From positions 1-18,330 of the forward strand of contig JBBQNM010000050.1 of assembly GCA_038329895.1 (NCBI GenBank): a stretch of 18,330 nt of DNA, in the 5' to 3' direction. Below the pieces are notes generated by a model. The model did not search any database and was not told the origin of the DNA. It saw only the letters and a list, made by a program, of their open reading frames with translations. How positions within the stretch are numbered: position 1 is the first letter of the stretch; each line of letters starts with the position of its first letter. The position numbers and the translations under genes were made by a program. The stretch comes from Mayfieldus sp038329895. GTDB taxonomy: Bacteria; Actinomycetota; Thermoleophilia; Solirubrobacterales; 70-9. Below are positions 5,243 to 12,421 of the stretch, in pieces.

Positions 5243-6142
5243 ATGCACGTCAAGCTCTGGGGAACCCGCGGCTCGGTGCCCTCCCCCGGCCCAGAGACGC
5301 TGCGCTACGGCGGCAATACCTCCTGCGTCGGGGTGACGCTCTCGGACGGGTCGCTGCTGGCGCTCGACGCCGGCACCGGGATCCGCAGCCTTGGACTCGC
5401 GTGTGGCGACGAGCCGGCGCGACTCCACATCCTGCTCACCCACCTGCACCTCGACCACATCCAGGGTTTGGTGTTCTTCGCACCGGCGTTCAAGCCGCAG
5501 ACCGAGATCGTGATCTGGGGGCCCGCCTCGCCCGAGGCCTCGCTGCGCGACCGCATCGCCCGCTACATCTCGGCGCCGCTGTCGCCGGTGGAGGTTCGCG
5601 AGCTGCCCTGCGACGTCTCGTTCCGGCACTGTCCGGAGACCGAGTGGGAGATCGGCTCGGCGAAAATCCACGCCGCCTCGGTGACCCACCGCGGGCCGAC
5701 CCTCGGTTACCGCATCGAAGATGCCGGCACCTCGCTCGCCTACATCCCCGACCACGAGCCTGCACTCGGCGCCGAGATCGACGAGCTCGAGGAGGAGTGG
5801 ATCTCGGGCTTCGCGCTCGCCCACGACGCAGACCTGCTGGTCCACGACTGCCAGTACGCCGACCACGAATACCCCGACCACGTCGGATGGGGCCACTCGG
5901 CGCTCTCGGACACCCTCGCGTTCGCCCGACGTGTGGCAGCCAAGCGCACGCTGATGTTCCACCACGACCCCCTGCACTCCGACGACTTCCTCGACGAGCT
6001 GTATCGCGAGGCGCGCGACCGCTGGCGCGCCCTGGGCGGCGAGCCGGCGGGCCTGGAGATGGCGGCCGAGCGAGCCGAGATCGACCTGCCGGGGGGCCCC
6101 GATCGCCGAGGTGCAGCAGTGATGGAGGCGGGCACCACGTGA
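5243..6142 (+). CDS. MBL-fold metallo-hydrolase, PhnP/RNase Z-like
   Basis: A 299-aa metallo-beta-lactamase-fold enzyme. It begins MHVKLWGTRGSVPSPG, a start typical of COG1235-like phosphodiesterases, and has the metal motif HLHLDH (H67, H69, D71, H72). Later ligands are visible in SVTHRG, LVHDCQYADHEY and MFHHDPLH near the C-terminus, so the di-metal site looks complete. The likely reaction is phosphodiester hydrolysis, but the substrate (cyclic nucleotide, phosphonate or RNA) cannot be told from sequence. Its start follows the PAS gene by 4 bases and its stop overlaps the crotonase start (GTGA), making a three-gene operon and suggesting PAS-linked signalling. Confidence 0.88.
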   Translation: MHVKLWGTRGSVPSPGPETLRYGGNTSCVGVTLSDGSLLALDAGTGIRSLGLACGDEPARLHILLTHLHLDHIQGLVFFAPAFKPQTEIVIWGPASPEASLRDRIARYISAPLSPVEVRELPCDVSFRHCPETEWEIGSAKIHAASVTHRGPTLGYRIEDAGTSLAYIPDHEPALGAEIDELEEEWISGFALAHDADLLVHDCQYADHEYPDHVGWGHSALSDTLAFARRVAAKRTLMFHHDPLHSDDFLDELYREARDRWRALGGEPAGLEMAAERAEIDLPGGPDRRGAAVMEAGTT

Positions 6143-7017
6143 GCGACTACTCCCAGATCCTCTACGAGCGCCGCGGCCCGGTCACTCTGATCACGATCAA
6201 CCGCCCGGAGCGGATGAACGCGATCGGCCCGGTCGTCTCGCGCGAGCTGGTCGACGCTTTGGGGCGCTTCCGCGACGACGACGAGCAGTTCGTTGCGGTG
6301 CTGACCGGGGCCGGCCCGGACGCATTCTGCGCCGGCGCCGACCTGAAGGCGGCGATTGCCGGTGTCGACCCCCAGTCGGACGAGGAGCCGCTGATGGAGT
6401 GGTCGCCGGAGGAGATCGAGGCCCACAACCGCGGGGAGCGCGACGGGATCCTCGGTCCTTCGCGCTGGACCGACATCTACAAGCCGATCATCGCCGCCGT
6501 CAACGGCGTCGCCTACGCCGGCGGGCTGGAGTGGGCCTGCTTCGCGGACATCCGAATCGCCGACGAGAACGCGAGCTTCGGGGTCACGTGCCGGCGATGG
6601 AACATCGGCCTCGGCGACGGCGGCACGCAGCGCCTGCCGCGCCTGGTCGGGATGGGACGGGCGATGGAGCTGATCATCACCGGCCGCGTGATCGACGCCG
6701 GCGAGGCGGAACGGATCGGGCTGGTCAACGAGGTGACGCCGCGCGGCGGGTGCGTGGATCGGGCGCTGGAGCTCGCCGAGCAGATCGCTGCCCTGCCGCA
6801 GCCCGCCATCTACACCGACAAGGAAGCCGCGGTGCGCGGGTTCGGCCGGCCGCTGGATGAGGGCCTGCAGATCGAGGCGCAATGCTTCAACCGCCTGCTG
6901 CAAACGCCGGAGATGGCCGAGGGCTTGCGCCGCTTCGTCGAACGCGACCATCCCGACCGCGCCGCTGGGGCCGAGTCGGTGACCCCGGGGTTGGTTCGTT
7001 CGCGGCAGAAAGGCTGA
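6139..7017 (+). CDS. Crotonase-fold (enoyl-CoA hydratase/isomerase family) protein
   Basis: A 292-aa crotonase-superfamily enzyme that acts on acyl-CoA thioesters. Both oxyanion-hole segments are visible: CAGADLKA (64-71) and AYAGGLEWACFADIRIA (about 126-142). Glu131 corresponds to the first catalytic glutamate of enoyl-CoA hydratase. The second (PE in FGxPE) is replaced: the segment reads FGVTCRRW, putting Cys151 there, so ordinary hydration is doubtful. As I recall, a subfamily with a CRRW segment is common in bacteria. GTG 6139 overlaps the previous stop (GTGA). An extended open frame upstream is a shadow of the MBL gene. Confidence 0.88.
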   Translation: MSDYSQILYERRGPVTLITINRPERMNAIGPVVSRELVDALGRFRDDDEQFVAVLTGAGPDAFCAGADLKAAIAGVDPQSDEEPLMEWSPEEIEAHNRGERDGILGPSRWTDIYKPIIAAVNGVAYAGGLEWACFADIRIADENASFGVTCRRWNIGLGDGGTQRLPRLVGMGRAMELIITGRVIDAGEAERIGLVNEVTPRGGCVDRALELAEQIAALPQPAIYTDKEAAVRGFGRPLDEGLQIEAQCFNRLLQTPEMAEGLRRFVERDHPDRAAGAESVTPGLVRSRQKG

Positions 7018-7047
7018 GCCCCCCTGGAAGTGCCACGCATTCTCCAA

Positions 7048-7053
7048 TAGATT
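7048..7053 (+). promoter_or_regulatory. Candidate -10 box before the HD hydrolase
   Basis: TAGATT (TANNNT) ends 8 bases before GTG 7062, in a gap with no Shine-Dalgarno site, so the transcript may be leaderless. Confidence 0.35.
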
Positions 7054-7061
7054 TCGGCAAA

Positions 7062-7688
7062 GTGGGAACCACCACGGACATCCCGTCGGAGATCGGGACT
7101 TCCGAGCTGGTCCGCGACGCGTACGAGCTCCTGGCCAGCAAGCACGACGGACAACAGCAGAAGGTCAACGGCCATCCCTACGTCGAGCATCCGATTGCCG
7201 TCGCCACTGACGTGAGCGAGGCGGGGTTTGAGCCGGAGATGGTCGCCGCGGCGCTGCTCCATGACATCGTCGAGGACAGCGATGTGACCGTGGAGGACGT
7301 GCGCGAACGCCTTGGGGACAGAGTGGCAACGCTCGTCGATGTGATGACCGACACCAGCGAGGTCAAGCCCTATGAGCGCCGCAAGGCGCTGCACCGCGAG
7401 CGTGTGGTCGCGGCAGGGCCGGATGCCGCCGCGATCTTCGCCGCCGACAAGCTCCACAACGTTCGTGCACTGCGCTCTGCCTACGCGGAGGACGGGGAAG
7501 CGGTCGCGAGTCGGTTCGTGCAGCCCCTCGACACCAAGCTGCGCGTCTGGGTCGCCGACGTCGAGATGGTCTCCCGCTATGCGGCCGCGGTTCCCTACGC
7601 CGAAGTGCTCGAGGACGAGGTCGCCGGCCTGGAGGCCGATCGGCTCAGTCGTCGAAGCCGAAGCGGCGCTCGTCGTCCTCGAGGCTGA
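7062..7688 (+). CDS. Small SpoT/Mesh1-like HD-domain hydrolase
   Basis: A 208-aa protein resembling the (p)ppGpp hydrolase domain of RelA/SpoT. The metal ligands are visible: H43 (YVEHPIAVA), H67-D68 (ALLHDIVED) and D129 (FAADKLHN). There is no synthetase or TGS domain, so it would be a stand-alone hydrolase (SAH/Mesh1 type). Its substrate could be ppGpp or another nucleotide. GTG 7062 is the best start: the conserved fold begins soon after and a -10-like TAGATT lies 8 bases before it; the frame is open further back into the crotonase gene, but that part is shadow. The last 44 bases overlap the convergent DUF6328 gene, and the Arg/Ser-rich tail there looks non-conserved. Confidence 0.82.
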   Translation: MGTTTDIPSEIGTSELVRDAYELLASKHDGQQQKVNGHPYVEHPIAVATDVSEAGFEPEMVAAALLHDIVEDSDVTVEDVRERLGDRVATLVDVMTDTSEVKPYERRKALHRERVVAAGPDAAAIFAADKLHNVRALRSAYAEDGEAVASRFVQPLDTKLRVWVADVEMVSRYAAAVPYAEVLEDEVAGLEADRLSRRSRSGARRPRG

Positions 7689-8148
7689 CGCGGCGCAGCA
7701 GCGGTAGCGCGTACCAGAAGGTCACGAACATCAGCGCGGCGAAGGCCGTGCAAGCGACCGTCACCACCGTGTTGAAGAGGAAATCGGTGATCAGCAGCAC
7801 GACGCCGGTCATCGCCAAGGCGAGGAAGCCGAGCCCGACGATCGCCAGTCGGTTAGCCAGTAACACCAGGTGGGCCTTCTGCTGTTTGCGGAAGGTGATC
7901 CTGTGGTACGCGGTCGGCGCGATCAGCAGCACCGCCGCGATAGTCGTGATCAGCAACGTCGCCAGGTAGATCCGCTCCTGGGCCGTGGTGAGCAACGCGA
8001 AGCGCTGGTTGAACGGGATCGTGAGCAGGAAGGCGAACAGGACCTGCACTCCCGGCAGCGCCACCCGCAGCTCCTGGAGCAACTCGCTCAGGTTGCGGTC
8101 AAGCCGCTGGATCTCGCTCTCGTCCCGGCCGGAGCCCGGATCACCCAT
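7645..8148 (-). CDS. DUF6328-like four-helix membrane protein
   Basis: A 167-aa integral membrane protein with a short cytoplasmic start (ESEIQRLDRNLSELLQELRVALPG) and four predicted helices (about 35-52, 60-82, 95-125, 128-152). It resembles the DUF6328 family, sometimes named as sodium:proton antiporter-like without proof. ATG 8148 is used; a minus-strand TATCGT (8162 to 8157) lies 8 bases before it, and TTG 8157 is an alternative. It converges on the HD gene with a 44-base overlap and is divergent from the next small membrane protein. Confidence 0.75.
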   Translation of the reverse strand: MGDPGSGRDESEIQRLDRNLSELLQELRVALPGVQVLFAFLLTIPFNQRFALLTTAQERIYLATLLITTIAAVLLIAPTAYHRITFRKQQKAHLVLLANRLAIVGLGFLALAMTGVVLLITDFLFNTVVTVACTAFAALMFVTFWYALPLLRRVSLEDDERRFGFDD

Positions 8149-8205
8149 CTGCGCCAACGATAGCCCGCTTCACAACTCATAAACCTGAATTGGCGCCAGC
8201 ACGCC

Positions 8206-8211
8206 TACGGT
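8206..8211 (+). promoter_or_regulatory. TANNNT box 6 bases before ATG 8218
   Basis: TACGGT ends exactly 6 bases before the start codon, as in leaderless actinobacterial promoters. GGTGAG in the same place could instead serve as a weak Shine-Dalgarno site. Confidence 0.35.
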
Positions 8212-8217
8212 GAGCCC

Positions 8218-8502
8218 ATGACAGAGACGAAAGTGCATCTGGAGGACGTCACCAGAGCAGCACGTCAGGGGCTTGCGGTTGCCCTGACCGCGTCGCTGTT
8301 GGCGCTGGCCGCGATGCTGATTGCCGGGATCTCGCTGGCGATCGCACTGCCCGGCGCCGTGACGCTGCTGATTCTGGGCTCCGCCAGCGGAGGCTTCGGG
8401 CTGGTCGCCCGAGTCGCCTTGTGGGGATCTCGTCCAAACCGCCGTCCCGCCACCGTCAGCGGCCGCTCCGTTGCGCCGCTGCGGGTGCCGCAAACGCGCT
8501 AA
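8218..8502 (+). CDS. Small two-helix membrane protein of unknown function
   Basis: A 94-aa protein not recognised as a named family. It has a short polar N-terminus (MTETKVHLEDVTRAARQG), two hydrophobic segments (about 19-45 and 46-70, rich in Ala/Leu/Ile with small residues between), and a basic, Pro/Arg-rich tail (SRPNRRPATVSGR) that is probably cytoplasmic. It is transcribed divergently from the DUF6328 gene, with 69 bases between their starts, and ends 46 bases before the protease gene. Residue pattern and codon use look like a real gene rather than a shadow. Confidence 0.65.
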   Translation: MTETKVHLEDVTRAARQGLAVALTASLLALAAMLIAGISLAIALPGAVTLLILGSASGGFGLVARVALWGSRPNRRPATVSGRSVAPLRVPQTR

Positions 8503-8536
8503 GAGCGGGACTGGTAACTCGGCCGGGGCCATGATC

Positions 8537-8542
8537 TAGGCT
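8537..8542 (+). promoter_or_regulatory. TAGGCT box 6 bases before the protease start
   Basis: TAGGCT ends exactly 6 bases before ATG 8549 and there is no Shine-Dalgarno site. The same hexamer with the same spacing precedes the gene at 17327, and TAGGAT the one at 16382. It is a likely -10 box of a leaderless transcript. Confidence 0.45.
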
Positions 8543-8548
8543 CCGGCC

Positions 8549-10324
8549 ATGAGCTTTGCTTCCCGGCGCGCTGTCGCCACCGCCGCCGCGATCGCGCTGG
8601 GAGCTTCGGCCCCCGCCTCCTCGCAGGCCGCTGGGGCGCCGGCCCCCGCGGGGCACGGTCTGGTCCCGGGTCGGGTGATCGTCAGATTCGCGCCCCGATT
8701 CGGCAGGGCGGCGCAGCGCGCGACCGCCAGCAACCTCGACAGCCGCCTCGAGCGCCGCCTCCCGCTGCCGGGCCTGGGCCTGCTCGCGACTCCGCGGGGC
8801 GAGAGCCCTCGCCGCGTCGCGCGTCGCGCGTCGCGGATCCCAGGTGTGCTCTACGCGGAGCCCGACCAGTACGTCGACTACCGGGCGATCCCCAACGATC
8901 CGCTGTTCGGTCAGCAGTGGGCGCTGCGAAACACCGGCCAGAGCCTGCTCGCCACCAAGGGCAAGCCGGGGGCCGACATCGACGCGACGCCGGCCTGGGA
9001 CCTGGAGGTCGGCTCGCCCTCGGTGATCGTCGCCGACGTCGACACCGGAGCCGACCTCAGCCATCCCGACCTTGCGGCGAACATCTGGGTCAACCCCGGT
9101 GAGATCCCCGGCAACCACATCGACGACGATGGCAACGGGCTCACCGACGACGTCAACGGCTGGGACTGGGCCGACTCCGACAGCGTGCCGGATGACAGCC
9201 GCAGCTTCGACCAGGGTCACGGCACCGAGGTCGCGAGCATCATCGGCGCGGTTGGGAACAACGGCATCGGGATGACCGGCGTGGACTGGCGGGTGAGCCT
9301 GTTGCCGCTGCGCGCCGCAACCCTTTCGGACACGATCTCGGCCTTCGTGTACGCACGCGAGGCGGGCGCGCGGGTGATCAACTTCAGCGCCGGCTTTCCG
9401 TTCTACTCGCAGGCGCTCAAGGACACGATCGACAACATCGGCACGGTGCTGGTCGTCAACGCCGCCGACAACGGCGGCTTCGACGGCCACGGCGACAACA
9501 GCGACCGTGCTGCCGACTTTCCCTGCAAGTTCAAGTCCGCGAACCTGATCTGCGCAGCAGCGTCCAACCAGCACGACAAGCTGACCACGTTCTCCAACTT
9601 CGGGCCCAGCTCGGTGGACCTGGCGGCGCCTGGCGAGAACGTGCTTGGGGCCTATCCCCCACACGCGATCTCATACGACCTCAACGAGTTCTTCGACGTG
9701 CCGCTCGCTGACCGCTTCCGGTCCGCCGGCAGGCACGATCAATGGGGTCTGACCAGCAAGCTCGGCGGCTCGCTCGCCGACTCTCCGAAGGGCGACTACC
9801 GCAACAACACAAATTCGTTCATCGCCACGCGCCCGATCGACCTACGCCAGCGAGAGGCCTGCGAGGTCGACTTCTTCCTCCTGCATCGGCTCGAGGAGGG
9901 CCCAGACCGCTTGATCGTCCAGGCCACGAAGGGCCACGGCCGCTGGCGCCGTCTCGGCAGCTTCACCGGGGTGGGCAAGGGCGACTTTCACTTTCTGCGG
10001 CTGCCCGGGGGATTCGACGGCGCCCGCCATGCTCGGGTCCGCTTCCTGCTGCACACCAACGCGACCGTTCGCCTCGATGGCGTCTACATCGACGATCTCC
10101 AGGTCACCTGCAAGACCACGGCCCCCACCTACGCGTTCGCCGACGGCACCTCGTTCGCATCGCCGCAGGTGGCGGGGGCGGCGGGCCTGATCTTCGCCAA
10201 CCTCCCCGCCATCACTGTGGCTGAAGTGAAGGCGAAACTGCTCGGCAGCGTCGATCACCTCCCGTCGATGGCCCACAAGCTGGTCAGCGGCGGGCGGCTC
10301 GACGTGAACGCGGCGCTGCGCTAG
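8549..10324 (+). CDS. Exported subtilisin-like (S8) serine protease with inserted domain
   Basis: A 591-aa secreted protease. A Sec-type signal peptide (about 1-29, ending SSQAAG) is followed by an I9-like propeptide (about 38-110, PGRVIVRFAPRF ... GVLYAEPDQYV) and the S8 catalytic domain: Asp165 in DVDTG, His224 in GHGTEVAS, the oxyanion Asn308 in AADNGG and Ser535 in DGTSFASPQVAG. The usual AAPG ... GTS region is split: about 150 residues (roughly 370-525) lie between AAPGENVLG and the serine motif. They look beta-rich (RLIVQATKGHGRWRRLGSF, VRLDGVYIDDLQVTC), like a jelly-roll or MAM-like domain. All catalytic residues are intact, so it should be active outside the cell or in the envelope. 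Confidence 0.92.
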   Translation: MSFASRRAVATAAAIALGASAPASSQAAGAPAPAGHGLVPGRVIVRFAPRFGRAAQRATASNLDSRLERRLPLPGLGLLATPRGESPRRVARRASRIPGVLYAEPDQYVDYRAIPNDPLFGQQWALRNTGQSLLATKGKPGADIDATPAWDLEVGSPSVIVADVDTGADLSHPDLAANIWVNPGEIPGNHIDDDGNGLTDDVNGWDWADSDSVPDDSRSFDQGHGTEVASIIGAVGNNGIGMTGVDWRVSLLPLRAATLSDTISAFVYAREAGARVINFSAGFPFYSQALKDTIDNIGTVLVVNAADNGGFDGHGDNSDRAADFPCKFKSANLICAAASNQHDKLTTFSNFGPSSVDLAAPGENVLGAYPPHAISYDLNEFFDVPLADRFRSAGRHDQWGLTSKLGGSLADSPKGDYRNNTNSFIATRPIDLRQREACEVDFFLLHRLEEGPDRLIVQATKGHGRWRRLGSFTGVGKGDFHFLRLPGGFDGARHARVRFLLHTNATVRLDGVYIDDLQVTCKTTAPTYAFADGTSFASPQVAGAAGLIFANLPAITVAEVKAKLLGSVDHLPSMAHKLVSGGRLDVNAALR

Positions 10325-10328
10325 TCCC

Positions 10329-10478
10329 ATGGGCAGCGCGCCCGATTGGCGCCTCGTGTTCCGGGCCTCGGCCCTGCTGGCCCTGATCGCGGGGCTGCTG
10401 CTGTTCGCCGGCGCAACCCGCGCCGACGAGGTGATCGCGAAAGCCGTCGAGCGGGCCCGGGGACTCGGCATGGCCTGA
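10329..10478 (+). CDS. 49-residue membrane peptide next to the protease
   Basis: This small ORF starts 5 bases after the protease stop. It has one strongly hydrophobic segment (about 12-30, FRASALLALIAGLLLFAGAT) after a short polar start, then a charged amphipathic tail (RADEVIAKAVERARGLG). It could be a single-pass membrane peptide or an uncleaved signal. No family is recognised and there is no Shine-Dalgarno site, so coupling to protease translation is likely. The orderly hydrophobic-then-charged pattern argues against chance, but the short length keeps this tentative. Confidence 0.5.
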   Translation: MGSAPDWRLVFRASALLALIAGLLLFAGATRADEVIAKAVERARGLGMA

Positions 10479-10531
10479 GGTCGCACCTGCTGGTGATCAA
10501 GCCGGGCTGAGGCTCTGCGGCCGGGCGTGGC

Positions 10532-12037
10532 TCAGCGCGCCAGGGCTCCGATCACTTCGCGCCACCATTCCCTCGCCGCGTCGGTGGAGGCGTGCTCCAG
10601 CCTGCGGCGCGCGGCGGTCTGTAGGGCGCTCGCCGAGCCGATCGCCAGCACCGGCCCCGTGAACGCGTAGCGCCCGTCGTCGAGCTCGACCAACGCTCCG
10701 GGTTGGTCGAGCCGGGTGCGGAGCTGCCGGACCACGGCCCGTCCCGCCACCTGGCGCGGATAGGCGGGGTCGCCGTCGGCCGCGGTCCACGGCCGCGAGG
10801 TTGAGATCTGGGCGGTGCTGCGCGCCGGGCGCGGTGGTGGGGCCGGCTCGGCCAGCGCCGGATCGCTGGTCGTCACCCCGAGGCGCCGCGCCAGCGGCTC
10901 GAAGGTGGCGCCCTGAACGAGGGTCGAGAGCAGCACCGCGAAGAAGACGATGTTGAAGAACTCGAGGCTGTGCGGGACCCCCTCGATGACCGGGAATGTG
11001 GCCAGCACCACCGGGACGGCGCCGCGCAGGCCAGCCCAGCCGAGCACGATCCGCTCGTTCACCGTGTAGCCGGCGAACGGGGTCGAGGCGAACACCGCGG
11101 CTGGGCGGGCGACGACGGCAAGGATCAGCGCCAGCAGGGTCCCCTTCAGGGCGACGTCGCCGAGCTGCGAGGGAAAGACGAGCAGCCCAAGGACGATGAA
11201 CAAGCTCACCTGGGCGACCCAGGCGAGGCCCTGATGGAAGATCCGCACCGTCCCCTTGGCGGGGATCGTGGCGCCGCCGAGGATCAGGCCGGCGAGATAG
11301 ACGGCGAGGAAGCCCGATCCGTGCAGGGTCGCTGCGGCGCCGTATGCGACCGCGGCGATCCCGATCGTTCCCAGCGGGTATGCGCCGGGGGTGCCGAGTC
11401 GCGCCCGGCGCAGCCCCTGGACCCCAAGCCAGCCGACCGCAGCGCCGATCGCGAGGCCGATTCCCAACTCGCGCAGCAGCAGCAGCGCCATGTCCGGGGC
11501 CCCGTAGCCGGGCCGCTGGATCCAGTCGATGAAGCCGATCACCAGCAGCACAGCGACCGGGTCGTTGAAGCCCGCTTCCCCCTCCAGCGTGCGCGCCAAC
11601 CGGCGCCGAAGGGTCGAACCGCGCAGCACGCCAAAGATCGCGGCACCGTCGGTGGCGGCGACGATCGATCCAACCAGCAACCCGTCGAGGGTCGAGAAGT
11701 CGAACAGAAGCGTTGCCGCAAGCCCCGCGATCAGGGCCGTGCCGAGGGTTCCCGCGAGCGCCAGGACCAGCGACGAGCCGAGCACCGGACGGATCTCGTC
11801 GAAGCCGGCGTCCAGTCCGCCTTCGAAGAGGATCAGTGCCAGCGCCACGGTGCCGATCGTGCGCGCCACCTCGTAGTCGTTGAAGTTGATCCACCCGGTC
11901 CCGTCCGAGCCGATCGCCATCCCGACCCCGAGGAACAGGACCAGCCCGGGGACCCGCAACCGCCCCGCGGCGAGCGCCGCCGCGAGGCCGGCGACCAGCA
12001 GCGCGCCCCCGACGAGAATCAACTGGCCGTCGTTCAC
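10532..12037 (-). CDS. CPA1-type cation (K+ or Na+)/proton antiporter
   Basis: A 501-aa membrane protein with about twelve helices in residues 1-390, resembling the NhaP2/CvrA group of potassium/proton antiporters. The ion-site motif is visible as EGEAGFNDPVAVLLV (about 160-175), with earlier ALILFEGGLDAGF and later AGLRGAVPVVLATFP and FFNIVFFAVLLSTLVQG. The C-terminal part (about 400-501) is cytoplasmic and includes a TrkA-C-like or CorC-like stretch (LVELDDGRYAFTGPVLAIGS), where ligands often regulate such antiporters. GTG 12037 begins the hydrophobic N-terminus directly (NDGQLILVGGALL); there is no strong Shine-Dalgarno site. Upstream lies an unusual structured non-coding region. The exact ion is not decidable from sequence. 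Confidence 0.9.
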   Translation of the reverse strand: MNDGQLILVGGALLVAGLAAALAAGRLRVPGLVLFLGVGMAIGSDGTGWINFNDYEVARTIGTVALALILFEGGLDAGFDEIRPVLGSSLVLALAGTLGTALIAGLAATLLFDFSTLDGLLVGSIVAATDGAAIFGVLRGSTLRRRLARTLEGEAGFNDPVAVLLVIGFIDWIQRPGYGAPDMALLLLRELGIGLAIGAAVGWLGVQGLRRARLGTPGAYPLGTIGIAAVAYGAAATLHGSGFLAVYLAGLILGGATIPAKGTVRIFHQGLAWVAQVSLFIVLGLLVFPSQLGDVALKGTLLALILAVVARPAAVFASTPFAGYTVNERIVLGWAGLRGAVPVVLATFPVIEGVPHSLEFFNIVFFAVLLSTLVQGATFEPLARRLGVTTSDPALAEPAPPPRPARSTAQISTSRPWTAADGDPAYPRQVAGRAVVRQLRTRLDQPGALVELDDGRYAFTGPVLAIGSASALQTAARRRLEHASTDAAREWWREVIGALAR

Positions 12038-12083
12038 GTCGCGTAGCTTCGCGCAGGTATAGGATCGCGCGCTCGTGGCGCTG

Positions 12084-12132
12084 GCTGGCTGCCCGGCCAG
12101 GGTTGGGGTGCCAGGCTGGCTGCGCAGCCAGG
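12084..12132. repeat. Tandem 18-bp palindromic repeats upstream of the antiporter
   Basis: Two near-identical units (12084-12101 and 12115-12132; 16 of 18 bases match) each start GCTGGCTG and end GCCAGG. The second contains a perfect 16-bp palindrome, CTGGCTGCGCAGCCAG (12116-12131). They start 31 bases apart and lie 47-95 bases upstream of the antiporter start. They could be operators or consecutive RNA hairpins. Confidence 0.55.
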
Positions 12133-12153
12133 TTTCGGGCCCCCCAAAGCCGG

Positions 12154-12184
12154 GTAAAATTCTCCCTCAGGGCGTGCGGAGGGA
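12154..12184 (-). terminator. Short hairpin with U-tract on the minus strand
   Basis: On the minus strand TCCCTC (12184 to 12179) and GAGGGA (12168 to 12163) pair across a 10-base loop and are followed by GAATTTT. This is the only hairpin in the window with a U-run. It could end the marR-MFS transcript or act as an attenuator in the antiporter leader. The 6-bp stem is weak. Confidence 0.4.
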
Positions 12185-12196
12185 TCCGACGCCAGG

Positions 12197-12268
12197 ACTG
12201 CCGGTTGCCCCGCCGGGAAGCTGGGTTGTCTCCCCCCGTGCCCGGCACCCGGCGGGGCGTCCGGCAGT
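12197..12268. other. Long three-part hairpin (25 paired bases)
   Basis: ACTGCCGG (12197-12204) pairs with CCGGCAGT (12261-12268). The 11-base arms at 12207-12217 (GCCCCGCCGGG) and 12248-12258 pair perfectly. GCTGGG (12220-12225) pairs with CCCGGC (12241-12246) with one G-T wobble. The helices are separated by small internal loops (TT/GT and AA/A), with a 15-base apical loop. Regular helices with small internal loops look more like a structured RNA than a plain terminator, but it also sits where the MFS operon would end. Confidence 0.55.
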
Positions 12269-12300
12269 AATCCTCTTCAGTTGCGGCGGCGCCTGGATAC

Positions 12301-12399
12301 CTACGGCGCCAGTCGCAGCAGTCCCCCGTAGATCAGCGGGTCAAGCTCGGAGTCTTCCTCCCAGGTCTCGTCCTCCCACGGCTCGACGAGAAGCGGATA
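12301..12399 (-). pseudogene. Orphan acidic ORF fragment without a start codon
   Basis: Between a TAA (12402-12400) and a TAG (12303-12301) the minus strand encodes 32 residues containing EPWEDETWEEDSELDP and ending IYGGLLRLAP. The composition is protein-like, with an acidic/Trp run and then a hydrophobic end, but there is no ATG, GTG or TTG in the frame. It may be the tail of a decayed gene between the MFS transporter and the antiporter. No family is recognised. Confidence 0.35.
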
Positions 12400-12421
12400 T
12401 TAGGGCACTATTCCGGGTCGC

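Noticed and set aside
5740..7047. A 435-residue minus-strand frame opposite the MBL and crotonase genes
   Set aside because: Both plus-strand genes are clear; the antisense frame is open only because of GC-biased codons.
8456..9664. A 402-residue minus-strand frame opposite the protease
   Set aside because: The plus-strand protease has all catalytic motifs; the minus frame is low-complexity with no recognisable fold.
12060..12077. TAGGAT followed by GTG on the plus strand, like the leaderless starts
   Set aside because: The spacing is 9 rather than 6, and the frame it opens runs antisense to the MFS gene without recognisable features.
10497..12248. A 583-residue minus-strand open frame across the antiporter
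   Set aside because: It is an Arg/Gly/Pro-rich shadow of the antiporter gene in another frame, a common artefact of GC-rich DNA; it has no domain.
12154..12268. c-di-AMP (ydaO-type) riboswitch upstream of the antiporter
   Set aside because: The biology would fit, but I could not find the conserved ydaO sequence blocks on the minus strand; only generic hairpins are visible.
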